Shown here: piece by piece, positions 50,473-59,088 of the stretch
Layout: the number at the start of each line of letters is the position of its first letter
Numbering within the stretch: the first letter of the stretch is position 1
The notes under the pieces: generated by a model
Databases searched by the model: none
What the model was told of the DNA's origin: nothing
What the model saw: only the letters and a program-made list of their open reading frames with translations
Made by a program: the position numbers and the translations under genes
Source of the DNA: a virus
IMG/VR virus record: IMGVR_UViG_3300037010_002878
Location: 1 to 64,000 of that record
Length of the DNA: 64,000 bases
Direction: 5' to 3' (one strand)

Positions 50473-51995
50473 TGGCACAAAGAGTTTATATTTACAACAA
50501 AACTGGTAATGATGAAACTGGTAATGATATAACTAGTATGTCTAGAATAGCGCCAGGATTGGATTCTGTAGAATATGATTTAGAATTCCTTAATGGAAAA
50601 ATATTGAATGTATCAGATAAAAGAACCTCTAATATTGAGCCTATAGTTACGTTTCAAAGAGATGTGAATGATGAAGTTATAAAATTTATCTTACATAAAG
50701 ATAAAAAAGAAGCTATAGTAAAATTAGCCAATAGTGATGATTACAATGAGTTTTATGTAAGAAAATCCATTATATCTAAAGAATCTGAATATCATTCTGG
50801 AAGAAAAGAGAAATTATTTCATTTTCATGATGAAAGAGAAATAGTAAATAAAATACCTATTAGTATTTTAAGAGAATATAATTTAGAAAATATTGATTGT
50901 AGAGGAAAACAAGCTCAGATAGATCTTATAAGAAATTATGATACGTCACTACAGATTGTTCCCACATATTACGATGGAAAAATACTAAATGTGTTGGGTT
51001 ATGACCAAGTCAATAATCTAAATTTTAGGGTAAACTACATTTATAATTCTGATGATATTCTTATACGAATAGATGAATACTCATTAAGAAAAACACCTTT
51101 GGGAAACGAACAATATCTTTTAGATGCTAGCTTTAGTTTATTTTATTCTAATGATAGAGTAGCATATATTACTAGCACGGGAACACCTTACAAAAAAATT
51201 GAATTACAATATAATTCCGTAGGTGAGTTAAGTTCTGTATATAAAATAACAACTTCAAAAAATTTATGGTTCAAAGTTAATAAAAACTACTTGACATTCT
51301 CTAATAATGATATAACTTCATTTAGATTTAAAGGAGATAAATTACAGAAAAGTTCGATATTTGGCGAAGCTGTTCTTAACTTCAAATATAACGTAACTAA
51401 ATCATTCGTAAATAGATTTGTGGTTCCTGGAATTATAACACCAGATAGAACTATTTCTAATTTGTTTATGTATAATATAGATATGTTAGGCTTACAACCA
51501 AATATTTCTGAAATAGAATACATTTATAAAGGAGTAAACATATATAAGTTTATTCCAGAATATAAAAGAGGTAAAATTGTAACATTGGGAATACATGATT
51601 TTGACTCATTGACTAAGTTAGGTTATATTAAATATTTTTATTCTAAAAATTTGATTTCTAGTATTGAAACTTATTATTATAACAAAACAGATCAACCTAT
51701 ATGGGCTAACACGTTTGTTTATGATAGAAATCCATATAATCCATTAGATCGAACTTTAATTGTGGAACATGATAGCGCCGGAGTAGGTGAGTTTAAATCA
51801 GGTAAATATTCTTTCAAAATGACTAAAGATAATAAAATTGCTTCAATTTATGATAATTATGGCAAGTTGGAGATAGGTCAAGTTATATATGATAAAGATA
51901 ATGACGTTCAAGAATACACTCAATATACATTAGATTTTGATATTAATACAGATGATTTAAAATTACGCGAATATTATGAGCTAGGAGATAAATAA
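50472..51995 (+). CDS. YD/RHS-like repeat protein 3, 507 aa
   Basis: Series of beta-hairpins with Y-D/N-x-x-G/D motifs throughout: EYDLEFLNGKILNV, PTYYDGKILNVLGYDQ, INYIYNSDDILIRIDEY-like segment near residue 190, LQYNSVGELSSVYKI, KIASIYDNYGKLEIGQV. Such arrays wrap into a beta-shell in RHS proteins. No signal peptide, no protease or toxin tip. Coupled to both neighbours by TAATG overlaps, so fixed stoichiometry is likely. Confidence 0.7.
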   Translation: MAQRVYIYNKTGNDETGNDITSMSRIAPGLDSVEYDLEFLNGKILNVSDKRTSNIEPIVTFQRDVNDEVIKFILHKDKKEAIVKLANSDDYNEFYVRKSIISKESEYHSGRKEKLFHFHDEREIVNKIPISILREYNLENIDCRGKQAQIDLIRNYDTSLQIVPTYYDGKILNVLGYDQVNNLNFRVNYIYNSDDILIRIDEYSLRKTPLGNEQYLLDASFSLFYSNDRVAYITSTGTPYKKIELQYNSVGELSSVYKITTSKNLWFKVNKNYLTFSNNDITSFRFKGDKLQKSSIFGEAVLNFKYNVTKSFVNRFVVPGIITPDRTISNLFMYNIDMLGLQPNISEIEYIYKGVNIYKFIPEYKRGKIVTLGIHDFDSLTKLGYIKYFYSKNLISSIETYYYNKTDQPIWANTFVYDRNPYNPLDRTLIVEHDSAGVGEFKSGKYSFKMTKDNKIASIYDNYGKLEIGQVIYDKDNDVQEYTQYTLDFDINTDDLKLREYYELGDK

Positions 51996-52552
51996 TGACT
52001 GAAATTATTAATTATTCAGTACCTTTAAATTTGTTTAAAATAGAAGGTAAAAATACATCTATAGAGTTTACGTTCAATGATTCAATACCATCCACCCAAA
52101 TGCCTTTTTTAGGTATAGATGCATCTATACCTTTTTTGAACTCAAGAGAAATCTCAGGCTTTCAATATGTCAAAATTATTAGAGATGATGTAATCGTTTT
52201 CACTCCATCTTATACAAATTCCAAAATGACTGGATTATTGGCTGACAATGGTGATTATTTTCAGCTGACTTATAAAGATGAAATTTTGTTTAAAATTAAA
52301 GAAAAGCGAGGAAATAGTTTTTATGCATATTACTTGATGTATGATGATGAAGGTAAAGTTTTTGAAATAAACAATTATTCAGGAGAAGAGGGCGCGGAGA
52401 GTTTAATATCACAAAAAGAACTTCAATACTCTGATAATGATATATTGCTCGGGTTCAATGAATTAAATGAAAATCATATGTTTAAATTCAATGATTTTGA
52501 TATTCAAGAATTTTCATCTATAGAAGGAATTTTTACTATAATATATCAATGA
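51995..52552 (+). CDS. YD/RHS-like repeat protein 4, 185 aa
   Basis: Same style as the preceding genes: YYLMYDDEGKVFEINNYSG near residue 115 and LQYSDNDILLGFNEL. The N-terminal 60 residues (VPLNLFKIEGKNTSIEFTFN) may be an assembly domain. The 3' end overlaps the convergent minus-strand gene by 17 nt. Probably the terminal piece of the four-gene assembly. Confidence 0.68.
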   Translation: MTEIINYSVPLNLFKIEGKNTSIEFTFNDSIPSTQMPFLGIDASIPFLNSREISGFQYVKIIRDDVIVFTPSYTNSKMTGLLADNGDYFQLTYKDEILFKIKEKRGNSFYAYYLMYDDEGKVFEINNYSGEEGAESLISQKELQYSDNDILLGFNELNENHMFKFNDFDIQEFSSIEGIFTIIYQ

Positions 52553-52781
52553 TATTTCTAGTCAAATATTCATCATATAGAGCCTTTCCTTCGTCAAACT
52601 CTATATGTAATGTATTTGAAATTTCTAATATAATCATATCTACATATTCAAATATTTGTTTCTCAAATTCATCATCTGATAAATTTCTTGAGAAAATAAC
52701 ATCTAGATATTCTTCTAAATTAAATTCTTCTTCAATAAAATAAATTACTGAACTAATATTATCATCAAATTTCATATTCAT
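52536..52781 (-). CDS. Small acidic helical protein, 81 aa
   Basis: Unknown. Highly acidic, helical (VIYFIEEEFNLEEYLDVIFS, DEFEKQIFEYVDMIILEI). Its start overlaps the stop of the 94-aa gene (ATGA-type, 4 nt). Part of a two-gene minus-strand late operon under the promoter at 53082. Confidence 0.65.
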   Translation of the reverse strand: MNMKFDDNISSVIYFIEEEFNLEEYLDVIFSRNLSDDEFEKQIFEYVDMIILEISNTLHIEFDEGKALYDEYLTRNIIDIL

Positions 52782-53062
52782 TCTCCAGCTAATGCCTTTA
52801 ATGAATTAAGTGCATGTGTTATGACTAGTTTTTTCTGTTTATAATTAGCGCTAGGAAATGTTTCTGATATTTTTGGATAATACGTTCTAAAATAATCGGT
52901 ATCTATAATTCTAGTGTCTAATTGAGTATTTTCTTCCTCAGTGAAAGTTATTGGGTGCTTTAAAGTAATACTAAACTGGTCATTTTGATAAATCAATTCA
53001 TAAACAATATCATCTTTCTTGTAAAAATTATTTTTTTCTATATAAAACTCGGGCAAATTCAT
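52778..53062 (-). CDS. Small late protein, 94 aa
   Basis: Unknown. N-terminal beta part (LPEFYIEKNNFYKKDDIVYE), C-terminal helix (NYKQKKLVITHALNSLKALAG). An exact late promoter lies 19 nt upstream, part of the palindromic TATTTATAAATA shared with the fibre gene at 53120. Fibre assembly factor is possible from position only. Confidence 0.65.
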   Translation of the reverse strand: MNLPEFYIEKNNFYKKDDIVYELIYQNDQFSITLKHPITFTEEENTQLDTRIIDTDYFRTYYPKISETFPSANYKQKKLVITHALNSLKALAGE

Positions 53063-53081
53063 ATTTGAACCTTTTTATTTC

Positions 53082-53089
53082 TATTTATA
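53082..53089 (-). promoter_or_regulatory. Late promoter, minus half of overlapping pair
   Basis: TATAAATA on the minus strand; shares four bases with the plus-strand promoter at 53086 in a palindromic TATTTATAAATA. Confidence 0.7.
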
Positions 53090-53093
53090 AATA
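53086..53093 (+). promoter_or_regulatory. Late promoter, plus half of overlapping pair
   Basis: TATAAATA on the plus strand, 26 nt before the fibre gene at 53120. The two overlapping boxes cannot both be bound at once. Confidence 0.7.
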
Positions 53094-53119
53094 TTACAAA
53101 ACATAAGGAAGGTTTCTAA

Positions 53120-54085
53120 ATGATTTTAAGAACTGCTAAAGGTTCAGCATTAACTTATGAAGAAATGGATTCCAATTTAACTTATCTTGATAACACGAAG
53201 GTTAATAAAACCACAGATGAAACAATTGCTGGTATTAAAACATTCACTTCACCTATTCAAGGTAATTTAGTAGGAAATGCGACATCTGCTACAAAATTAC
53301 AAACTCCAAGAACTATTAATGGTGTAGCTTTTGACGGAACTCAAAATATTATTATCCCGGCACAAACATTAGATGGTGTGGCTATCAATACACAACCTCA
53401 AACGTTTACTGGTGTAAAAACTTTTTCAGATGGTTTGATTACGGATATATCTGGAAACTCAGGAACTACAGATAAATTCAAAATAGGTAGAAAAATAAAT
53501 GGTGTTATGTTTGACGGTTCTCAAGATATTACTATTCCATTTGACACTGATAGTTTTGTTACATTGAGCACCAATCAAACAATTTCAGGGCAAAAATCAT
53601 TTTCAGTTAGTCCAACAGCTCCAACACCACCTTCTAGTGATAATTCTACTAAAGTGGCTACCACTGAATTTGTAAAAACTGCGTTGATTGGATTTAGTGG
53701 AGGTTCATCTACTCCAGGGCCAATGGGACCTGCTGGACCTCAAGGTCCTCAAGGTCCAATGGGACCAGCTGGACCAGGAAGTTCATTATTTGTATCATCT
53801 GGTATGGTTGTATGTAGCGGAGGTTTTACTAGTAAAGTAGGTTATCAACCAGAATCTACTGAAGAAAATTATGCAGATGTATTTCCACCTACTGGATACA
53901 CAATGGATCATTTCAAGGGTGTAATACCTTCTATTAGAAATATGTGGTTTGCAGGAACAGTTAACAGTGATGATATTTCATACTGTATCAGTTATGTAAT
54001 GACTGATAGAATAAGAATACAATGTGGAAATTCAGAACAACGAGCCGCAGCACAAGCTAACTATGTAACTTTTTGGCAAAAATAA
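53120..54085 (+). CDS. Tail fibre with collagen-like segment
   Basis: 321 aa. N-terminal LRTAKGSALTYEEMDSNLTYL attachment motif (shared with 42888 and 54454 genes), shaft repeats with INGVAFDGTQNIIIP and TIAGIKTF, a KVATTEFVKTAL segment near residue 185, then a collagen-like Gly-Pro-x run (GPMGPAGPQGPQGPMGPAGP, about 200-220), and a C-terminal 100-residue tip. Trimeric fibre; collagen-like stalks are known from other phage fibres. Confidence 0.85.
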   Translation: MILRTAKGSALTYEEMDSNLTYLDNTKVNKTTDETIAGIKTFTSPIQGNLVGNATSATKLQTPRTINGVAFDGTQNIIIPAQTLDGVAINTQPQTFTGVKTFSDGLITDISGNSGTTDKFKIGRKINGVMFDGSQDITIPFDTDSFVTLSTNQTISGQKSFSVSPTAPTPPSSDNSTKVATTEFVKTALIGFSGGSSTPGPMGPAGPQGPQGPMGPAGPGSSLFVSSGMVVCSGGFTSKVGYQPESTEENYADVFPPTGYTMDHFKGVIPSIRNMWFAGTVNSDDISYCISYVMTDRIRIQCGNSEQRAAAQANYVTFWQK

Positions 54086-54095
54086 GGATTTTTGA

Positions 54096-54452
54096 ATGTG
54101 GATAGAAATAAATAATAAATTAATTACAGGTATTCATGAAAATGAACCCTCTCAAGTAAGTGAAAATTCGTCTATTGTCTTTATAGAAGGTGCTGGATAT
54201 GAATGTGCGGGAAAATGGTATACAAAAGCTAAAGGTATTCATGACCCAGTTCTTACAAAAACACAATCAACCGAAGAACAAAAAGCACAAGAAATTGTAA
54301 AGGCTAAACGATTTTTATTAGAAACTGATTATGTAGTTACTAAAATAAGCGAAGCTATGATATTAGATGATAATGTGCTAAAAGAAAAGCTTTTAACTGA
54401 TTACGCTGATGTTTTACAAAAACGAAAAGAATTTAGAGAATTGGTAGGATAA
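54096..54452 (+). CDS. Fibre-associated small protein, 118 aa
   Basis: Second member of the type at 19854-20213. Both end with a TDYxVxK helix followed by a YxxxLQKRxxxR segment (here LLETDYVVTKISEA and YADVLQKRKEFRE). Sits between two fibre genes, 1 nt before the S74 fibre gene. Likely a fibre connector or chaperone. Confidence 0.65.
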   Translation: MWIEINNKLITGIHENEPSQVSENSSIVFIEGAGYECAGKWYTKAKGIHDPVLTKTQSTEEQKAQEIVKAKRFLLETDYVVTKISEAMILDDNVLKEKLLTDYADVLQKRKEFRELVG

Positions 54453-54453
54453 T

Positions 54454-55083
54454 ATGATAGTATTAAGAAGAGAAAAAGACTCTCCATTAACTAGAGATGA
54501 AGTAGACAATAATTTTTACGAATTAGCTAACAAAACATTCAACGCGGTAACTATTATAGATCCTCAGACTATTGCTGGAATAAAAACTTTCACGGAATCT
54601 CCTATAGTTCCTAATTTGACATTAGGGGAATCTTCTGGAAAAGCTGTAAATGCTAAGTTTGTTTCTGATGTAGCTGCAAATATTTTAGATAATATTCAAT
54701 CAATGTCAATGTCAACAACAGATAATACTAAAGTTCCTTTAGCTGGAGGAACAATGACGGGTGATTTAATAATCAATGCAAATTTAGTAGTGTCTGGTAG
54801 TATAACGGAAACATCAGATATAAGAACCAAATCTAATATTAAACCGTTAGAAAATTCATTGAGTAAAGTTCTTTCTTTACAAGGTGTTAGTTTTACGAAA
54901 AATTCTACAGGTGAAGAAAATATCGGATTTATTGCCCAAGACGTTTTGGATGTAATTCCTGAAATTGTAAAAGAAGTTGATGGATATTATTCTGTAGCAT
55001 ATGCTAATGTTGTTGCATTATTAGTAGAAGCTATAAAAGAACAAGAGATTAGAATACAAGATTTAGAAGCTAAAATGAAGTAA
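54454..55083 (+). CDS. Tail fibre with S74 intramolecular chaperone domain
   Basis: 209 aa. N-terminal attachment motif VLRREKDSPLTRDEVDNNFY, short shaft, then from about residue 120 the S74 domain: ETSDIRTKSNIKPLENSL (self-cleavage site at the Ser), LQGVSFTKNSTGEENIGFIA, QDVLDVIPEIVKEVDGYYSV and a C-terminal coiled coil. The domain trimerises the fibre and then cuts itself off. Short shaft suggests a small fibre or a detachable tip gene. Confidence 0.88.
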   Translation: MIVLRREKDSPLTRDEVDNNFYELANKTFNAVTIIDPQTIAGIKTFTESPIVPNLTLGESSGKAVNAKFVSDVAANILDNIQSMSMSTTDNTKVPLAGGTMTGDLIINANLVVSGSITETSDIRTKSNIKPLENSLSKVLSLQGVSFTKNSTGEENIGFIAQDVLDVIPEIVKEVDGYYSVAYANVVALLVEAIKEQEIRIQDLEAKMK

Positions 55084-55203
55084 AAAATATCATTATCTGA
55101 TGATTCTGAAATAGATGAAACAAAAGTTTTTTAAAATGAAAATAGACTAAGATTTTCATGATAATTATAATCATTTAATAAGTACTAAATATATTTTAGA
55201 TAA

Positions 55204-55230
55204 AATAACTTAGAAGATTTCTAAGTTATT
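55204..55230. terminator. 12-bp hairpin between convergent operons
   Basis: AATAACTTAGAA-GAT-TTCTAAGTTATT between the S74 fibre (plus) and GroES-like (minus) genes. No U-run on the plus strand. The rest of 55084-55351 shows nothing else I can name apart from a lone TATAAT-like site near 55340. Confidence 0.45.
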
Positions 55231-55351
55231 GACTTGTAGAACAAATAATAAATTCTCCATTAACTTTTTTATTCTATTAATTTAGAATCTGAATTTTTTT
55301 CTGGAAAACTACAATTATTAAGGTATGCTAATAACTGTTATATTATAACCG

Positions 55352-55648
55352 TTAAGAAATGATTCCAAATATTTTGGAATCTTGCATTAAAATATAAAGT
55401 GCATCACTTCCTTCATATAAATCATAACCTGCAGTTTTATCAAATACTACAAAATCATTTATTTTCACACATTTAACAATATTACCTACAGATATTACCT
55501 GTCCTCTATCGGGCCGGTCAATAATTGTATCTTTTTCTGCTAAAATTATTCCAGATAGCGTTTCTTTTGGTTTAAATGAGCATTTAACCAAAACTGCGTC
55601 TCCTGTTGGTTGAAATTTTGTGATGTTTTCGTCTGTGAATTTATTCAT
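55352..55648 (-). CDS. GroES-like co-chaperonin (role of T4 gp31)
   Basis: 98 aa, the size of GroES. FQPTGDAVLVKCSFKPKETL, then a mobile-loop-like SGIILAEKD, then DRPDRGQVISVGN and NDFVVFDKTAGYDLYEGSDA, the GroES beta-barrel order. It would cap host GroEL and help fold gp23, as T4 gp31 does; T4 gp31 itself has lost obvious GroES similarity. Overlaps the ligase gene by 4 nt. Confidence 0.85.
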   Translation of the reverse strand: MNKFTDENITKFQPTGDAVLVKCSFKPKETLSGIILAEKDTIIDRPDRGQVISVGNIVKCVKINDFVVFDKTAGYDLYEGSDALYILMQDSKIFGIIS

Positions 55649-57018
55649 ATGCTTTTCGCTGCCTCTTCAATTTTTAAAATATTTTCCAATGTGTCACCAG
55701 ATGTTTTATCATCTCTGAGTTTTCCGAATACTGGATGTAACAAACTGTATCCATTTTCGGTAACACTAACTCCCTTACATTTCACTTCTGCATAAGTGTT
55801 TAGCAATGATTCTCTATTATCCCAAATGAATTTTCTCATTTCATCTGTAATTCCTGCTGGGTCTGTTTTCAGTATACCACATTCTGATTCACAAATCAAT
55901 GAACCTAAATTGCCTTCTAAACGAGTACCCTTTTTACCTTCATTGAACCCAATGATTCTAAGGTCTACAGCAATCTCAAGTTTAATTTTGATTTGATAAT
56001 TTGGTTTACCATCTTTCCAAATACCGCTCATTCCTTTTACAATAGTTCCTTCTTCACCACGAGCCAATAATTCTTGAAAATGTTTCATAGCTTCTTCTGG
56101 AGATTTAACCATTTTGTATTCTACCAATCTAACTCTATCGGTTTTTACAAATTTAAGCATCTCTTGTAATTCTTCCCATCTTTCATGGTATGGACGTTTC
56201 GATCCAGCATTCAAATACTCATCTAAGGTTATACAATCCCAAACGGTATATTTGATTTTTGGTAACATTTCTTCAAATGTTAGATTATATTCTTCATTAA
56301 ATGCATCTAATTCTTTAGAAACATCTTCTCCATTGTTCATTTTTTTGCTAATGCTTACCACGCTTGCGATGATGCCATTTGATGTGTAACGATTTACTCC
56401 ATCAATAGTTAATTCCCCATTTAAAATTACATTCATAGGGAATGATTCAAACACATCATCCAACGCTCCAGATAAATATGTTATTTCTCCAGAACGGGAT
56501 TCATGAACAATTGATTCTGTGATTATTGTATTGGCATATCTTCCATCCATTTTGACTTGAGACATAACACCTTTGGGATCTGTAAATAGTTTTTGAACTT
56601 TACTTTTATCATAAGCTATAGCACCTTGATATGGAGTAGTTTCAATTAATTTTTTCCAAACTTTATTTACAGTGGATTCATTTAAACCAATTTTTAGATC
56701 TTTTTTTATGATTCGTTCAATAACTGTAGCATCATTCACTGATAGGTTTTCTAAAATACCTTTTAGATGTTCAATAGCATCATTACCTGTTTTCTCTCTA
56801 GAACTTAACACTGATAATGATTCTAAAGCTTCCTCTAATGTCATATTTTCTTTGGAGGTGTATTCAGGAATTTTTCTAAGATAAAATTTAACACGAGGGC
56901 TCAATGCCAAATAAACTACTTTTTTAAGCAATTCAAAATCTTCATATTTTCTTAAGATTTGCTCTTTAACTTTTGTAGAATTTGTTTCATTTAACTCATT
57001 AAAAATTTTTATTACCAT
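55645..57018 (-). CDS. 30: ATP-dependent DNA ligase, T4 gp30-like
   Basis: 457 aa (T4 is 487). Adenylation motif I QVKMDGRY with the lysine near residue 155, motif III NGELTID near 200, motif IV GEEGTIVKG near 335 and V YQIKIKLE near 355. Seals nicks in replication and recombination. Promoter at 57043-57064. Ends by overlapping the GroES-like gene. Confidence 0.95.
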   Translation of the reverse strand: MVIKIFNELNETNSTKVKEQILRKYEDFELLKKVVYLALSPRVKFYLRKIPEYTSKENMTLEEALESLSVLSSREKTGNDAIEHLKGILENLSVNDATVIERIIKKDLKIGLNESTVNKVWKKLIETTPYQGAIAYDKSKVQKLFTDPKGVMSQVKMDGRYANTIITESIVHESRSGEITYLSGALDDVFESFPMNVILNGELTIDGVNRYTSNGIIASVVSISKKMNNGEDVSKELDAFNEEYNLTFEEMLPKIKYTVWDCITLDEYLNAGSKRPYHERWEELQEMLKFVKTDRVRLVEYKMVKSPEEAMKHFQELLARGEEGTIVKGMSGIWKDGKPNYQIKIKLEIAVDLRIIGFNEGKKGTRLEGNLGSLICESECGILKTDPAGITDEMRKFIWDNRESLLNTYAEVKCKGVSVTENGYSLLHPVFGKLRDDKTSGDTLENILKIEEAAKSI

Positions 57019-57042
57019 TGTATTCCTTTATTTTATGATATA

Positions 57043-57064
57043 ATTATAACAAAAAATACTTAAT
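57043..57064 (-). promoter_or_regulatory. sigma70-like promoter of the ligase gene
   Basis: ATTAAG, 10 nt T-rich with TTTTTTG, TATAAT. The closest match in the window to the Campylobacter-type consensus. Confidence 0.65.
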
Positions 57065-57074
57065 GTAAAATTAA

Positions 57075-57623
57075 TTATAAGTAAAATTCTGGATGTTTGA
57101 AGTAAAATTTGTCTTTATCTATATTCTCAATAATTTCTTCTTGATTGGACACAAACCCTTGATGGATAACCTCAGGTCTAATTTTCACTTTATTCATATT
57201 TAAGTTTTGATTATTTCTCAATAAAAAGAAAATTACATTGTCTTTAAATGAAGCATCTTGAATAACAGATAAACAATAATCAAACATTTCATCTCTCATA
57301 GATGTACATGTGCTTTGAAATGTATCTTGAATTATAGATTCTTTTGTTTTATAATTCAATTCCTGGATAGTATCCAGGAATTTAGAAAAGTAAATTTGAT
57401 TTTTCGTTTGAGTCAATGATGCTTTTGCTATCATTGTGAGGAATTTTTTGTCTTCAAAAATCAATTGTTTTAATATTTTTTCATAAATGTCTATACATTT
57501 ATTATTCTGTATCAATTGATTAGCTGCGAAGACTTGCTCTCTTGGAGATAAAGGCAATGGGGTTAGCTTATCTCTTAAAGAATCTTCTGATTCTGAAATA
57601 AAATCTATTTCTCTAACACCCAT
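57075..57623 (-). CDS. Hypothetical helical protein, 182 aa
   Basis: Unknown. Nearly all alpha-helical (LPLSPREQVFAANQLIQNN, FTDTIQELNYKTKESII-like central helices), ending KDKFYFKHPEFYL. Follows the PIN-PhoH gene by 9 nt with an SD, so it is co-expressed with it. No catalytic motif. Confidence 0.75.
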   Translation of the reverse strand: MGVREIDFISESEDSLRDKLTPLPLSPREQVFAANQLIQNNKCIDIYEKILKQLIFEDKKFLTMIAKASLTQTKNQIYFSKFLDTIQELNYKTKESIIQDTFQSTCTSMRDEMFDYCLSVIQDASFKDNVIFFLLRNNQNLNMNKVKIRPEVIHQGFVSNQEEIIENIDKDKFYFKHPEFYL

Positions 57624-57632
57624 TTCTTTCCT

Positions 57633-58988
57633 TTATTTAAAATCGTCTGCCCATTCTGCAATTCTAGAACGTACAGTTTTTGTTAATTTAATTGCTCCAA
57701 TATTAACATCTTTGTTTTCTAACATTATTCGGTTAATCAAATATGTTAGAGCCGATGTGTGTTTATTGATATATTTGTTATCTATTTGTTTATTAGAACC
57801 AATAGCAATTATTTTACAACCTTCTGTTACCCGAGTCAATGATGTTCTAATGCTAGCTACCGATTCATTTTGAATTTCATCTATAATTACAACAGCATCT
57901 CTTATATTAGTTCCACGCAAAAAACCTTCAAACAAAGATGTTATTTGATATTCTTTAATCAAATCAATCATCTTATTCTCTAATTCTTCTTTAGTGAATT
58001 TTCTATTTTGTTTAAATTTAGCATTGATTATTGCTTCTAAGTTAGAATACAATGGAGCCAAATAAGGAGATAATTTATCTTCTTGTGTTCCTGGAAGAAA
58101 GCCCATTTCTTCATCATCTGCATTTACTGTTTTTCTCATGTAAACGATTTTATTGAATCTTGTAGGATTCTTTTTTACTAATTTCATAGCTGCACTCAAA
58201 GCAATCAATGTTTTTCCAGAACCTGCTGGTGCATCTACTACAACTACATCATAAAATGGATCGTTTATCATACTAGAATATATTTTTTGTTCTATGTTTT
58301 GAGGTTTGATATCTTGGCGTTTAAGTTCATCTTCATTAATCTCATGAAATATGTTTCCAGATCTGTAATAGTAACTTCGATTTCCATCTTCTTTATACAA
58401 ACATAATCCAAAAATATTATCAGGAATTGATAAATCTTTAGCTTCAACTGCTTTAGGTAATGTATCTTCTTTATATTCAATTTCTTGATATAATTCCAAG
58501 TCTTCTTTGTAATCTCGACCCATACCTTCAGTTTTTAAACCTAAAGATATTGCTCTTAGTCTACACATAACATCATTAGAAATGAACACTATTGGAATAT
58601 CATAAAGTCTTTCACATTCTTCAGCTACCTCTAAAATTTTTCGGTCATTTAAAATGTGTCGGTCTACATTTCCTTCTACACTTTTGTATTTGTTTAATGA
58701 AATAACATCTATAGTAATGTTTTTATCCGAATTGATAAACATTCTTGATATTGTGTAATCTGTATTTTTATCAGCGTACAATATATCAGCTTTCTCTAGC
58801 AAGCGTCCGAAAGATCTGGCTTGGAAATTTATTTCTTCAAACCCAGTCTTTTTAACATCAATTTCGTCCATTACCGTTTCTGGTAAAACTATCAAGTTAG
58901 ATGATTGTTGAGATAAGATCTCAATATTAACTACATCATTCAAAATAACGTTCGTGTCTAAAACATAAATTTTTTCAAAATTATTCAA
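57633..58988 (-). CDS. phoH: PIN-PhoH fusion (PhoH2-type RNA helicase/nuclease)
   Basis: 451 aa. Residues 5-140: PIN domain with YVLDTNVILND, ETVMDEID and FISNDVMCRL acidic positions. Residues about 245-451: PhoH ATPase with VVVVDAPAGSGKTLIALS (Walker A), AVVIIDEIQNES (Walker B) and VTEGCKIIAIGSNKQIDNK. Such fusions act as ATP-dependent RNA-processing enzymes. The start is TTG at 58988 with AGAGG about 8 nt upstream; there is no ATG in a suitable place. Confidence 0.9.
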   Translation of the reverse strand: MNNFEKIYVLDTNVILNDVVNIEILSQQSSNLIVLPETVMDEIDVKKTGFEEINFQARSFGRLLEKADILYADKNTDYTISRMFINSDKNITIDVISLNKYKSVEGNVDRHILNDRKILEVAEECERLYDIPIVFISNDVMCRLRAISLGLKTEGMGRDYKEDLELYQEIEYKEDTLPKAVEAKDLSIPDNIFGLCLYKEDGNRSYYYRSGNIFHEINEDELKRQDIKPQNIEQKIYSSMINDPFYDVVVVDAPAGSGKTLIALSAAMKLVKKNPTRFNKIVYMRKTVNADDEEMGFLPGTQEDKLSPYLAPLYSNLEAIINAKFKQNRKFTKEELENKMIDLIKEYQITSLFEGFLRGTNIRDAVVIIDEIQNESVASIRTSLTRVTEGCKIIAIGSNKQIDNKYINKHTSALTYLINRIMLENKDVNIGAIKLTKTVRSRIAEWADDFK

Positions 58989-59008
58989 TATACTGCCTCT
59001 AAAGGTGA

Positions 59009-59056
59009 TTAATCAAATCTTTCCTTCAAAGTCATATCAACATTCAATACCCACAT
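59009..59056 (-). CDS. Possible 15-aa leader peptide before phoH
   Basis: ATG at 59056 has a near-perfect SD (AAAGGAG, 4 nt spacing) and encodes MWVLNVDMTLKERFD, stopping 20 nt before the phoH start. phoH itself has a TTG start and a weak RBS, so translation of the leader may matter for phoH expression. Confidence 0.35.
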   Translation of the reverse strand: MWVLNVDMTLKERFD

Positions 59057-59080
59057 GTACTCCTTTATTTTAATTAAAAA

Positions 59081-59088
59081 TATTTATG
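59081..59088 (-). promoter_or_regulatory. Late promoter variant CATAAATA
   Basis: On the minus strand, 24 nt before the leader ORF. The only promoter-like site close to phoH; it overlaps the 3' end of the AAA gene. Confidence 0.35.
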
